A DNA stretch of 64,000 nt from Populus alba (GCF_005239225.2 NC_133284.1:35106758-35170757); one strand, 5' to 3'. Shown: positions 11,657-24,353, counted from the stretch's first letter. Numbers and translations are program-made. The notes: generated from the letters alone by a model not told the origin.

Positions 11657-11943
11657 ATGAAAAAGATTCAACTCGAAAGCCTTCGATCTCTAGCAGCGAA
11701 GCTAAAGTCGAAGAAGAAGCAGAAGGAGGAGGAGGCTGGTTACGAGAAGCTAGTAGCTACAGTACCAAGCAGACACTTTCATGTATGTTGGTGATCAAGA
11801 ACTTCATGGAAATTAAGATGAAACGTTACGATGTCCCAGTTGCTGCACATCTTCCATAATTTTTCAAGCTTTGATACGACAGTTCGAGCATATCCTGCTG
11901 TTAAATCACATTAAGAATGTCAGAGGTTCATGATTCTTGAAGA
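11657..11943 (+). pseudogene. Possible SAUR-like gene remnant
   Basis: An ATG opens MKKIQLESLRSLAAKLKSKK with a basic stretch, then GYEKLVATVPSRHFHV. A +1 shift gives YVGDQELHG, and further frames give KRYDVPVAAHLP, then FQALIRQFEH. The order basic N-terminus, VP..HF.VYVG, RY.VP, hydrophobic helix resembles the SAUR auxin-responsive family, usually about 90-110 aa. At least two frameshifts and in-frame stops break it. Function cannot be assigned; SAUR is an inference from a loose pattern. Confidence 0.35.
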
Positions 11944-13187
11944 AGATGACAGATTGTCTGTATTCAAATTCGCTGTAAAGTTTTTTTTTTTAATCTTTTT
12001 TCCCTCCTAACAACTTCTATCCAACGGAAAAATTCACACTTCATAAGTAATCTCTTGTTTATTTCTGAATAAATAACTTCTTAATATTAAAAACTCTGGC
12101 AGTACATACAATCCCATGAAACTGAAACAAGATGAAGACACAGATGATGACTATATGCTGCTGGAGTGCCTTCTGAAGGTCCCTTCTCAATCTTTTTGTT
12201 CAGAAATGAAGTATAGGCTATTCATGATTTCTACTTTCTGCTATCTCAACCAACATCTTTGCCTGTTTTGAAACTTTTTCTTAAAATTTCCTTTGAACTT
12301 TCCGCATGATGAGAGAGATGCGTAATTACATCAACGTCCAAAAAAAAGTTCCAAAATTAGATTAAAATTTAATTGAATCCCAAGAAATTATCGGATTGAA
12401 TTCAAATTCATTCTATGATTTTGTCGAAAACTCAAGTTTTGAGAAAGCAATATGGAGTGATTGATATCTATGGTTGTTTCTAGCTGATGTATATAGACAT
12501 TGAAAAATGTTGGAATTCATCAGGTTTCAAACGTTGATATTAAGCCAATTTTCAGAAAACGAACCATAAGAGAAAACTAGTGAAATAAACGATCAAACGT
12601 TATAGTTTTTGATTAATGTTTCGGACAAAAAAAAAAAACATAGTTTATGAAATATGTTTTCTTATATTTTTTACTTTAAAATATAGAAATTTATTTTATC
12701 TATTCATATCTTTTTAATAAAACATATTTTTATCCTATCTGTATATATTTTTTTTATTTTAAAATACTAACCAAACAAAACTTATAAATATCCAACCAAC
12801 AATAAAAGAACATCCCAAACCTATATATTTATTTTCAATTGAATTCCAATCTTATAGATGTTATTTTCAATCAGATATTTCTATAGTTTTACGCCACAAA
12901 TATGCAAATTAGACAACAAAAAATGTTAATATTAATTAACTTTTTCATCATTGTTTTTAATCAAAGACGTTTTAGTACATAAACTTTGCACATAAGACTT
13001 CCACTATTAAAAGAAATTGAGAAAAGTATAATTGTTTGGAGCCTAATTGATAAAGTTTATAGATCTTGGACTAAATTTTAAGTTTTGAAAGCAAAATATA
13101 GTGATAGGCTGCTTCCTGGTTTCTATTTTTTACTTCGTTTTTCTAAACAGAGGTAGCGTCATTGCTCTCAGCTCCGCCACCACCAAA
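11944..13187. other. Intergenic region upstream of the MBD gene
   Basis: AT-rich with no gene seen. Coding-like fragments near 12100-12180 are too short and broken to call. The promoter and 5' UTR of the MBD gene should lie in the last few hundred bases. Confidence 0.4.
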
Positions 13188-16100
13188 ATGGCTACAACAG
13201 CCACTCGCACCACCACACCCACCACCACCAAACCACCGCAACCTCTCCCACCAAACTTCCTCCCTTACATAGACATGACAACCCTTTCCCGGTCAGAACT
13301 CCACAAACTCTCCCTCACCTTCTCCACCCAACCTGCCACCACTAATAACACCATAACCCCTGCCATTGACCGCACAAACTTCAATGAAAGCGCCGGGTCT
13401 CGTCGCCAAACCTTCGCCCGCCCTTCCCACCACCACCACCGCCACCGCCTCGCTGCCACTCCCTTCACCAAAACCCACACTGACCCACCTAACAATCCCA
13501 TCCCTAATGACCCTGACCGCCTCGAAAACCCCACCATAATTAAATTCCTCAAGAACCTCTTATCTTCACACCCTGAGTTTCAAGAACCTGATTTCTCAGT
13601 GGAATTCGATACTTTCAATCATTTTAATCATCCCATCACTATCATTTCTAACTCATTAGTACCCCGACAAGTTTTAGATTTTGATTTGCCGCCGGGGGTA
13701 CGGAAGAGAAAAAGAGGTAGAAAACCCAAAGTGAAAGCTTTGAGTATTGTGCAGAGGGAAATGGGGTTAGAGATTGTAAATAGAAAAGGGGTGGTTGTAG
13801 ATTTAGTGGGGTTGGCAAGTTTAGATGATCCTTATAAAGATGAGTTGAAGAGAAGGACTGAAGGGATGGAGAAGGAAGAAGAGTTATTGGGGTTTTTTAG
13901 AGACTTGGGTGGACAATGGTGTAGTAGGAGAAAGAAGAGGAAGATTGTTGATGCGGGTGAGTTTGGAGATTTCTTGCCTGTTGGCTGGAAGCTTATTCTT
14001 GGACTTAAAAGGAAAGAGGGGCGCGCTTGGGTTTATTGCCGCAGATATCTAAGGTGGCCTGCTTCTATTTTATTTGTTTTCTGTCTGTTTTTTCCGTGAG
14101 GTTTGTTTTTTTTTGTTTTTTGTTTTTTTTTTTTTTGTGGGAAATGAAGAAAAAGAGAAAATGAGTATGAAACTGAAATTAGATTCTGCTTTGTTATTTT
14201 GTTGAGAGGGAATGCTTTCTGTATCTTGGGGTGGGAGATGATGAAAGGTTTGAGATTTTGAAGGTTTTTTATGTTTGGTTTTGTTTGGAGGTGTTGCATG
14301 TGTGATCTTTGAGATTTGATGAAAGTTTGAATTTGAAATGATCATACAAAATAATGGCTGATAATGTGAATTGCCTGATGAATTTCATATAGTGACTTGC
14401 TTGCTTAGGCATTGCTCTAACTCCAGTTCCTGGTTGTACATTTCTCTGAACGGGCATTGCATGCTTTATTGTTTCATTTTTCCAGCCCTTCTGGACAACA
14501 ATTTATATCCTGCAAGGAAGTATCTGCGTATTTGCAATCTTTAGTTGGACCTTATGATGCACAGCAAGCAAAGGATCATACTGGTGACAGTATTCAGCAG
14601 GACCATGAAGGGGCTTCTGTAAGTGTAAGTTAGAAATAGTTGCATAATAATCTGCTCTATTTTAACTTGTTCAAAAAGGTTGACTATGTATGCAACAGCA
14701 TGCAGGTGCAATTGAAAGGTTGGAAGATCATAGACAGTCCAATGAGCATCAGAAGCAAGTTTCCTTACTGGAAACTGACAATTTGGCAGAGGTTCAAATA
14801 CGTGATCTTTTTGAATGCCATAAATGCAGAATGACATTTGATGAGAAGGGCACATATTTGGAACATCTTTTGTCATTTCACCAAAGAACTACACGGAGGT
14901 ATAGACTCGGTTCTTCTGTTGGGGATGGTGTGATAGTTAAAGATGGAAAATTTGAATGCCAGTTCTGCCATAAGGTGTTTCATGAAAGGCGCAGGTACAA
15001 TGGTCATGTAGGAATCCACGTGAGGAATTATGTGAGGGGGATTGAAGATTCACCTGGTGTGAAGAACTATATGAGGGGGATTGAAGATTCACCTGCTGTC
15101 CAGTTGGCTCTGCAAAAGAGTGATCCTCCAACCCCTGATGACTTGCCTACAAGAATCTCCAAAATGGATGCGTTGATTGAAATAGCTCAGAACTCAATTC
15201 GAGAAACATCGTCTTCTGGAGCTAATGATGAACAGAATGTGGTTTCTGATTCAAAACTTCCTGCTTCAGTTTCTGAACATGAACTGAATTCTGATTCTCC
15301 TCCCAGTGAACCACAAATGGAAGATAGCATACCTGGCAAGTCTCTGGAAATCAATTTACACCAACAGAAAGTTGATTTTATGGTGATTGATGAAAAGATG
15401 GAGAAGGTTGAAGATGCTAGTGATGTTCAAGATTTTAAAACAGTTTCATCTGCTGATGCTCAACATCATAATACATTTGAAAGTCTTAGTGGAAATGATG
15501 GTCTGGCACCAGGCACCAATGAAATTGGCACGTCTGGAATTAAAGGGGAAACAGTTTCTGAAAGCCATTCACTTGCTCCAGTGAATGCTCAGAAAATATT
15601 TGGTGCTGAGAGTAATATGATTTTTGTTGGTTTTGACAGACCACACCAACATAAGCCTGATGAAGTGGATAAAAGCGTGAATGTTGAGATGAAAATTGGT
15701 TTTGGAAGCGATAACAGTATAGCTGATGGTAATGCTATTCAAGACACCGGAGGGCATTCTTTCAAAGAAAATGTGCTTAAATGTGGAGTTCCTGAGCAAC
15801 AGTTGCAACTGCCCCATGACTTTTCAACACCAGAGGCAATCGTGGACAAGGTATCATGCTTTATTCTTGTAGATTATTCTGAGGAGAAAATACTAGTGTG
15901 CTCACACCTATCTGAAACTTGTCTCAAATATAGTCGTGAGAACAGTTATTGTCACTCATGGCATTATCCATGCATCTTCTCTACAAAGAGTTGTTCTCCC
16001 TTCTCCATTAGGTGCTTTAAATCTTAATTGTATAAGGAAAATGAAAGGCCTATCTCTTATGAGGGACCTTTTAATAAATACAAAGAGTGGACATGGCCTG

Positions 16101-17262
16101 GCATCTCTTTTTGTTGCAACCCTGAATTCACTCTTGGGAAAATTGCATTTGCAACAATCTGCAGTGATGTATTGGCTGCAAAGCCACAGCTCTCTTTGTT
16201 TCACAAAATGTCTACTATTTGGTTATGCATAATGTATAAGAAATGCAGTTTAGATATGACCATTTAGAAATAGTTTGCCTTAATTACCGTGCTTTACTAA
16301 TTGTGAAATGGATTGTGTTGTCTTTAGGAGTTGCATAAATCCTTTTGACTAAGGAGATTGGACAGAGCACACAGGAAAGATGAAATGCTTTATTTCGGGG
16401 CTGAGGGACTGCTGTTTATTGAGATAGATAGAGTATTATGTCTTCTTTTATATTAAAAGAAATTGCTAGTTTAAAGGTTGTGGATGATCATATCCGAAAT
16501 CTAAAAGAATTATGTTTTATAGATATAAAAATACAAAATGAATTCACATCTGACATTTTAATTTTGTAAGTTTAGATGTGTGAACTTGTAATTGATACTT
16601 GGTTTGTCTTAAGAACACTAGTTTGCATTCTTGATTGCAAGTTTGGTAGTAGGGTGGTTGAGCAGGTTGTGTAAATTGGATTAGTACCACTAGTGTAGAT
16701 CATGGTTATTATGGTTCTCCCATAATCACAGCTATTGATGAGGGGAAATTTAATAATTTACTTGTCCCTAATTTTCTGATACAGTGTGGGGGATGGGTGC
16801 ATCCTGTTCTCTTTTCAGCTACCCAGATTTTCATGATAGTATTGTTGGTTGAGCATAATTTCCGTGGTAAATTAGATGTTTTCTATGCTTTTTTCACAGG
16901 GAGAAAATGAATTTGGTACAGCTGACCAAATACATGCCAAAGTTACAGGATTTGACGAGCTGAAGCTGGATGAAATAGAGCACCTAAAATTTAGTTTGGG
17001 GACAGGGCAAGAGCCTATGTCTCTGCATGAGGTTCCATTAGGTGTGGGAAATATTACTGAGATGGAAGCAGCGTATGATGCCTCACTCCAGTTTGAATCA
17101 GATGTCATTGGAGACACAGCTGACAGACAACTAACAACTGTGTGTGTTTGGTGTGGAGCTGAGTTCAGCCACGAGGCTTTAGATACAGAAATGCAGTCAG
17201 ATTCACTTGGCTACATGTGTCCGGACTGCAAGGCCAAAATCTCAGGGCAGCTCAATATTTAA
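13188..17262 (+). CDS. MBD domain / C2H2 zinc-finger nuclear protein (MBD8-like)
   Basis: Four exons: 13188-14053, 14486-14618, 14699-15850, 16900-17262; 2514 nt, 837 aa, GT-AG introns with an open frame throughout. The N-terminus is Thr/Pro-rich. A basic AT-hook-like stretch (KRKRGRKPK) lies near residue 175. A methyl-CpG-binding-type domain spans about 256-312 (DFLPVGWKLILGLKRKEGRA, then a split codon giving YLSPSGQQFISCKEVSAYL). Two C2H2 fingers follow: ECHKCRMTF...HLLSFH (about 371-394) and ECQFCHKVF...HVGIH (about 418-441). A long acidic region leads to a C-terminal CVWC...CPDC four-Cys cluster. Such proteins bind DNA or chromatin in the nucleus. The resemblance to plant MBD8-type proteins is from memory. 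An in-frame ATG 87 nt upstream is possible, but the one used begins MATTATRTTT. Confidence 0.88.
15026..15103 (+). repeat. 39 bp in-frame tandem duplication inside the MBD gene
   Basis: Two adjacent 39 bp units encode NYVRGIEDSPGVK and NYMRGIEDSPAVQ just after the second zinc finger. High identity points to a recent duplication. Confidence 0.9.
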
Positions 17263-18000
17263 GATCTTGGTTTAAGATGCATGATCCTGCTCGTGGATTC
17301 TAAGCTGTCTAGGGGGTAATATGAACTTCTCCAAAACAATCTCTTGCTAGTTATCGTTTCAGATGCATGATCATTCTCATGAACAATCTTTCTCTGATTT
17401 AGGATAGGTCTTAATATTAATGCCACTGGATTGAACCAGGAAAGTATTTGAGATCATGGTTTATGATGCATGATCTCCTGGAATACATGATGAGAAGCAT
17501 TGCTAGCATCTTTGAACATATAAACTCAACCTTTTTGAAACATGATCTACTCTATCGATGAGGTGTTTGGTACATTCTGTACTTCAAAATCAACTTCCTT
17601 CTATGTTTCTGTCTTCTACATTTCTTCTCTGGCCTCGAAAGTTGGCTTGTATTAGATGCATGATATTTCCAATCTTTATGTGACAGCAGATGCTGGCTGG
17701 AGAATCCCTGTTGAGGAAAATGTTTGCGGTGAGGAATAGGCGTGATCCCTGTGTGTATGCATTGTATGTACTTGCTAGTTGTTGTAAGATATACCCTGTT
17801 GTCACTGTATTTTGTATGGTATCCTCAAGAGACTGTAAATGATGGCTATTTGAATACACCTAGTTCGCCTGCCTTTACAATGTCAACATTTTTACATCAT
17901 ATCGTGACGTCTAGAAGATCTTCAGCTATAAAAACTCTGGCTTGGCAGGTTAAACCAGTGAATTGCCAATCATCTAGAGCCTCATCAGGCTAGCTCCAGA
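17263..18000 (+). other. 3' UTR/flank with repeated GATGCATGATC motif
   Basis: Follows the MBD stop codon. Near-identical AGATGCATGATC blocks occur near 17275, 17361, 17464 and 17653, and 17265-17290 resembles 17452-17478 over a longer stretch. No further coding sequence is seen. Confidence 0.5.
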
Positions 18001-18719
18001 CCTTTGGGTACAGCTGCTTTAAGCCCAATGCAAGAAACTAGGATAGTGTTATCCATTTGAACAAACTTACTATTATTTTAGATTTGAAATATTTTTGCTT
18101 AAGAAAAAGCCATCTTACAAAATCGAAAGATATACTCTGGGACCTTAAACTATATAAAGCAAGTTTTTGGTTTCATTAGGTATAAATTTTTTATTTTTTA
18201 TTTTTGTAATTTTAGACCATGCGTGTTTCTTATCTTTAGGAAAAATAACATGGTAAAAAAGAAAAGTAAAAAAGAAATTTAGGTATGATTTCGTTTATAT
18301 CAATGCAAACTACTTCAAAGTTAAGCTGATATTAGCTGTTGTTTGAAGATCAATTTAATAACAATAGGTATTCATGGGTTGAGTTTTTTTATATCTATAC
18401 TCTTATCAATTATTTATTGGGTAAGATATATATATATATTGGATTTAAACTTTTGGTATAAATAACATAGCTTTAGAATTTATAAATAAAATACCCTGAT
18501 GAGGAGTACTAGAAAGTTTATCTTCGAAAAAAGTATGATACTGTCTATAGACCAAATATCTCAAAATTATTAACCAAAAAAACTAAAAAAGAAAGTTATT
18601 TCATTTATCCTTCATCACAAAACACTATTTACTAGAATAAATATTTATTTTTAAAAGTTTTTTTTTTCATTCTATATATTTTTTTAATTTTAATTTTATA
18701 TTTTAATATTAAATTTATC

Positions 18720-19450
18720 GAGGATTGAGTTTTTTTTTTTTCAATTTATTTTTTCTAAGGTAATTACTGTCTCATGATTCGGATTATGGGTTTAGCGGAT
18801 TAACTCGAGTTTTTTTTTTTTCCTTTTTCCATTTGACTTTTTCCTCCTCAATTCTATTCTTCATAATGGATTGATTGGAAATTAGATTTCAAGATTTGTT
18901 TTTTGTTTGTTTTCTATGAGATCGCTTGTCACATGACTTGAGTCATGAATTTGACTCGAGTATTTTTTTAGGTTTCAAGATTTGTTTTGAGTTATTAAAT
19001 TGATTTTTTTTAATTTTATATTTTAACACATAGTTGATTGAGAATTTGATTTCATAATTTATTTCGATTTATTTTATATTGGGTTATCATGATTTTATGA
19101 ACTAAGTCACAAGTTTAGAAGGTTAACTAAAGTTGCCTGAGTTATTTTTTAGGTATTTATTTTATTTATTTTATCTTTTAATATTGAGTTTATTAAAAAC
19201 TAGATTTTATAATTTGTTTTCATTTGTTTTTTAAAGGTTTATCATACTCTCATAACTTAGCATGCAAATTAACAAATTAACTCGTATTTATCCAAAATTA
19301 ATTTAATATGTTGTTGTCTCAATATTTATATAAAAAATATTATATTGAATATTTATTTTTAATCAAACTATGATTTTATTGTTATTTGGGTTTTTTTTAA
19401 TTTATTAAATCAATTCGGTCACATCAAGATAATCCCCATTTAATTTATGT
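18720..19450 (+). repeat. Degenerate repeat of the GTTAACTCG / TCATGA family
   Basis: Repeated phrases TCTCATGATTCGGAT, GGATTAACTCGAG, TTTTATGAACTAAGTC and GGTTAACTAAAG are separated by T runs. The same phrases occur at 10.6-11.5 kb and 53.5-55.6 kb, and in reverse orientation at 46.9-47.8 kb. Confidence 0.5.
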
Positions 19451-19949
19451 TTTTATCAATTAGAAGAAAAAAAAAACTAATAACACCTATAATATTTTTT
19501 TATATTAAAAAATTTGATCCAAACCATAATATATCACAAGTGAATAACCTAGTTAAGTCTATAGCACAATCTTAAAAATAGATATTGTATATATAAGTGT
19601 ATACCAATTATGGTTGTACATTATTATTTAGGTCAATGTAGAATAAAGCATATTTCAAGCCCTAATCATGCCCCTTTTTTTTTTTAATTAGTTACTTATT
19701 AGAAATTAATCATGCTCTGCAATCAATCCTTGCTTCACTTTTTTCCCCGTCCAAATCCATTTGTTGATGTTATTTTCATATATGTATATGAATTGCTTCT
19801 TCTTCCAGCAAATGTGTAACTTGGCTGGTAAAGTAGGCATCCAATCAACCAATGTTCCCTTGTCAGCCAATGAATAAAGTAGCTGTCCCCACCTTTCAAA
19901 GTGATTGAAGTGAGAGCTAGATATGCAATGTTAAAGCAAGCAATGCAAT

Positions 19950-19950
<1 letters not shown>

Positions 19951-20022
<72 letters not shown>
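19951..20022. repeat. (CT)n(CA)n compound microsatellite
   Basis: About 25 CT units pass directly into about 11 CA units. Open frames through it are artefacts of the repeat. Confidence 0.98.
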
Positions 20023-21916
20023 TATTCTACTATTGACTTCCAACTTTCTTTATGGAGCGGCCTCGTGTCCTGGGCTTTGGATTGAATTTATTATAAAATA
20101 ATTTTCATATTTTCATGTTCATAAAGATTATATTTTGTCCAACCTAGAAATAAACAGACAGTCTAAACAATTTTGTTTTTTAACCTGAATAATTTTTTAT
20201 TTAAGCAAAAACATTACATTTTAAAATAAAAAAACTATCAAATTTATATTTTTACGGGTAATTAAGGTTGATAAATAATAAAAAATAATTATGATAATTA
20301 AATCTATATCATTTTTTATCCCAAAATATACAATAAAAATGGAACTAAAGGAAGAATGTTTCACGTAGTTTTTACTCTCTCTTTTTTCCTTCTACTTTAT
20401 AACTTAGGCTCCATTATATTACATAGAGATTTTGATTCATATTTCATAAGTTCATGAACCTTACTTAGTAATGCAATTAATCAAGGTGGTGATGTTGAAA
20501 TTCTAAAAGTATAATTGTAATAATTTTGTTTGTATCATGAGATATGAGAATTAAAACAAAGGATGGATTAACATATTTTTTTTTATTAAAATTAGATTAT
20601 TAGTACTTCAACAAATATGTCTTCATAACAATCTAGTTTAAATATTGTTTATGTAATTTTATTTATGAAACTATTCACAAATATAAAAGCAATACTTGTT
20701 GTTAAAGATCAATTTTAATAAAGATTAGTCATACTAAATGTGCTTGGAAATGGTGCCTTAGATTCTTTACCATAAAAATTAATGTTAGACATGTTTTCTC
20801 TGTAAGAGAATGATATAATTCGACTCCATTTAATTTCTTACTAAGGTAATAAAAAAAAACTTTCATTGCCTTCATTATTTTTTAGGTTTTTGGCATTCAG
20901 TTTCTTGTTTATAGAAAAACCAATGATGCAAGTGTTGCTGCATTTTCTCATTAGCTGTAGCGGATCTTATTGGTGTTGCTAGAATCAATTTGCTGATCAA
21001 AGTCTTAATCTTTTTTATTTTACTCTAAATTTATTTATAGGGGCATTGCTTAAAAGGTACTTGTAGGACATATGGATTAAGCAAATACTCTTTAATTTTA
21101 TTAAAAGCATTAATACAAGCTTCATCCCAATAAAAAAATGCATCATTTTTCATTAAGTGAGTGAATATCTAATATTGACTAGCTAAGTTAAAAATGAATC
21201 TCCGTATATATGTTAACTTTCCTTAGAGACTGTTCAATTCATGAATATTTGTTGGCCCTAGAATTTTTAAGATGACATCAATCTTAGACTGATCAATTTC
21301 AATTCCTTTATGTTGAGCTACCCGGCATGCAGATTGATATGGTTAACCTGAGTTTATCCGAATCGATTTAATATGTTTATTTTACTAATCAAAATTTTGA
21401 GTGCCTGAAATAAAACAAGCACATGTATAAATATTTAATTTTACAAAGATATATAACTATGTATAATCTCTATTTAAAATATTATTACAAAAGATTAAAA
21501 CAATCATTTGATTCTTCCATTGGATTCAATATGTGGTGAGTTGATTTATTTGTAAAATCAAGTCAAGATTTATGATTTTATAAGAACATGGATTTGACAT
21601 ATAATGAGAAGCAAGACTTGATGATTTAATGTTTTGAAGAATACATTTGATTTTTCTTCAAAATATTGTTGAAAAACTCTTATGGGGCATAATTTTGTTC
21701 TTTGTAGACTTCAAGCATAAAAAAAAAAAGCTTGAGAGCTTTTGAAAGAGCTTCCTTGCTTGAAATATTTATTTTGAAGAAAATTTTATATCTACAAGAA
21801 TCCTTTATTTTTGTAGTCTAGGATGAAATTCTTTATTTATAGAAATTTGTAAAGATTCTTAAGTTTTTTCTCAATATTACATAAAGTTATTTTATTGGTT
21901 GAAAATTATTTATGAG

Positions 21917-21918
<2 letters not shown>

Positions 21919-21963
<45 letters not shown>
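21919..21963. repeat. (TA)n microsatellite
   Basis: Uninterrupted TA dinucleotides for about 45 bp. Confidence 0.97.
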
Positions 21964-21968
<5 letters not shown>

Positions 21969-22007
21969 GAGATATTAACCTTTCACTTGTTAAGAAATAT
22001 ATAAAGT

Positions 22008-22097
22008 TTCATTTATTTTTTAGATAAGTTATTTTATTTTGATTTTATTTATTTAAATAAAATCAAAATAAAATAACTTATCTAAAAAATAAATGAA
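22008..22097. repeat. Near-perfect 90-nt palindrome (44 bp arms, TT loop)
   Basis: The left arm 22008-22051 is the exact reverse complement of 22054-22097, with only TT at the centre. It is almost pure AT. It could be a foldback MITE remnant, a cruciform-forming site or the stem of a small-RNA hairpin. No target duplication is evident. Confidence 0.95.
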
Positions 22098-22720
22098 TAA
22101 ATAAAAATAATATACGGTGAAATTTGATTGGTGATTTTTATTTTCAATACACTCTTTCCCACCGCAAATGACAAATTACAGTACGTTTATCAAGCAGGGG
22201 CCAAAAACCAGGCAAGGTGACAAAGTGATGAATCGTCTTTCTTTTTTTTTTGCTTACCAAGAAGAGATATGGCAGAGACGGCGATTACCATGATTAATTT
22301 GTTGCCTCAGTGAATGGCGAGAAGACAACACCGCATGATTATTTATATACAAGTACAAGACAACTTTGAGGAAAAAAGCTTGAGTGCTGCCGACAATGGC
22401 AAGAAGACAAAACCACATATTTATATATAAGAACACCAATTATTTATCTACTTTTAGTAGTAGTGATCTAAGATCTGATGCATTTTGAGACGGCGGTAAT
22501 GAACAAGAAATTCAAGAGGACTAATATTTTAAGAAATAAAATATTTTCAGCATGCAACCAATTTTGTTGCTAAAAGTCAAGATTGTGTGCGCATTTGGAA
22601 CATTATTTGAAAAAAACTGAAAATTAATACTTATTTATGGTCACAAGATAGAATTTTTCAGCTTAATGCAGTGCGTTGCCAATACAGAAACGATAAGAAA
22701 GAAGATCTGCCACTAGGATT
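22098..22720. other. 3' flank of the UGT gene
   Basis: Part of it (about 22183-22285) is repeated at 25725-25815. No gene seen. Confidence 0.5.
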
Positions 22721-24241
22721 CTAACATGTCTGCCTGCATGCAAGAACTTTCACCAATGCTTCCAAGTTCTCAAAGGAGGAACCACCAGGCCTGGTGACTT
22801 CCTCCGCCTTGGTTTTCCATTCCATTGCCTTCCTCTTCATATCCTTTCCCTTCTCTCCCTCCATCAACTCCCTCACAAGTTTCTCCACTTCGTCTCTTTT
22901 CACGTTGCTATCAATCTGCATGCCAATACCCCATTCAGTGCAAGCAAACATACAGTTGGTCTGTTGATCAGCGAAAAAGGGCCAACAGATAAGTGGCACA
23001 CCAGCACAGACAGAATCCATTGTAGAATTCCACCCCATGTGACTTAAAAACCCTCCAATGGAAGGATGCTTCAAGACTAGTTCTTGAGGACACCAGTTTG
23101 CTAACATGCCTCGCTTCTTCGTTTCAGATACAAATTCAGATGGCAACATCGCAGATTCGCCTTCAACTAGGTCAGGCCTTATAATCCATAAAAAAGGTTT
23201 ATTGCTGTTGGCTAGCCCCCAAGCAAATTCCATCATTTGCTGTGGTGTTATTACAGTGATGCTACCAAAATTTACATAAACCACTGAGTTTGGTTCTTTT
23301 GAATCAAGCCACTCAATGCACTCAGGTTCTTCTTTCCAAAGATTCGAACCAAGATTTTTCAGATTACCGTTTGGAAACTGATCAACAAGCAATTGAAGAG
23401 GACCGAGAGTGTAAATTGGAGGAAACATTTTGGAGAGAGCATCCAAAACATCTCGTTCGAAGGATTCAAATGTGTTAAAAATGACAGCAGAAGCTCTTGA
23501 AGTTCTTTCTATTATTGTTATAATCAAATTGATTTCGTCCTCGTCTGCAGTTGTAACTAAACTTGGAAGATCCCTCAAACGGATATTTTCCTTTCCTGGA
23601 ATCCATTCTATAGCTGTTTCTAAGAATTCATTTGTTATATAACTCACATCTGCAAACACAAAACATGTAGTATAAGTTGAAGTAAATACCATGCATTTTA
23701 CTAAGATTCACAAGACACTCTTTCGTGTTTCGTTTAAACAGATACCTTTAACAGGTGTTAAGCCTCTTTCAAAAACTGAACGACATTTTGAGTAGCCCAA
23801 AACACCACAGGCGCTAGGAGTCCAGAACAGTGCATCAGGAATTCCAAATTCTTCAGCTGCATCAAGAGTGAAATTCATTACAGCGTCAGAGACAATACAT
23901 GTTACCTGGGGTACAACACTGGAAGAGTTGAGTTTGGCAATAAGATGACGAAATGGGGCTAAGCAAGTCTTGGAGGTGGAGTAACAAAGAGCCAAGATGT
24001 CTTGAGTGGAATCAGCATCTGATGGTGGAAGACCATCAGGGATAGTTTCGAACTGAAAGTCTGGCAAGCCGTCAAGAGAGCTGGCGCCTCTAGACCTGAG
24101 TAAGCGTCTGTGGTTATATTCAGTATTAACAAAGGTGATGTGAAAGCCATTGAAGTGGAGGATTTTTGCTAGTTTGAGCATTGGGTTTATGTGGCCTTGG
24201 GCTGGAAAAGGGACGCACACAGCATGAGGTTTATCAGCCAT
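22721..24241 (-). CDS. UDP-glycosyltransferase, UGT85-type
   Basis: Exon 1 is 24241-23746 and exon 2 is 23649-22721, with a 96 bp GT-AG intron; 1425 nt, 474 aa. Family 1 plant UGTs transfer a sugar from a UDP-sugar to small molecules in the cytosol. The N-terminus has [20 protein letters not shown] with the catalytic-type His17. The PSPG box runs 351-394, [17 protein letters not shown] to WPFFADQ. Within it GWNST is kept, but the usual HCGWNS or HSGWNS is HMGWNS, and box position 27 is Asp377 instead of the almost invariant Glu that contacts the ribose of UDP. The final Gln is present, typical of UDP-glucose users. Intron position and sequence fit the UGT85A group; the acceptor is unknown. 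A GA repeat sits directly before the ATG. Confidence 0.93.
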
Positions 24242-24344
24242 CTCTCTCTCTCTCTCTCAACAGATATGGTGAATGATAGGAATGAAGACGCTGCCACCGA
24301 ACAAAATGAGTAGATCTCATGAAGTTGGCCGCATAGTTAAAGAG

Positions 24345-24353
24345 GTATATATG
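24345..24353 (-). promoter_or_regulatory. Probable TATA box of the UGT gene
   Basis: Reads GCATATATACC on the minus strand about 105 nt upstream of the start codon, with a GA-rich leader (24242-24258) between. Confidence 0.5.

Larger units (their letters stand above)
18001..22007. other. Long AT-rich intergenic region
   Basis: I see no gene. It holds T-rich repeat phrases at 18.72-19.45 kb, a CT/CA microsatellite at 19951-20022 and a TA tract at 21919-21963. Small open frames are low-complexity. Confidence 0.5.

Noticed and set aside
13265..13552. Minus-strand frames opposite the MBD gene exon 1
   Set aside because: Shadow of a Pro/Thr/His-rich coding exon; no independent motif.
19735..20101. 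Open frames across the CT/CA microsatellite
   Set aside because: They are only the translation of the dinucleotide repeat.
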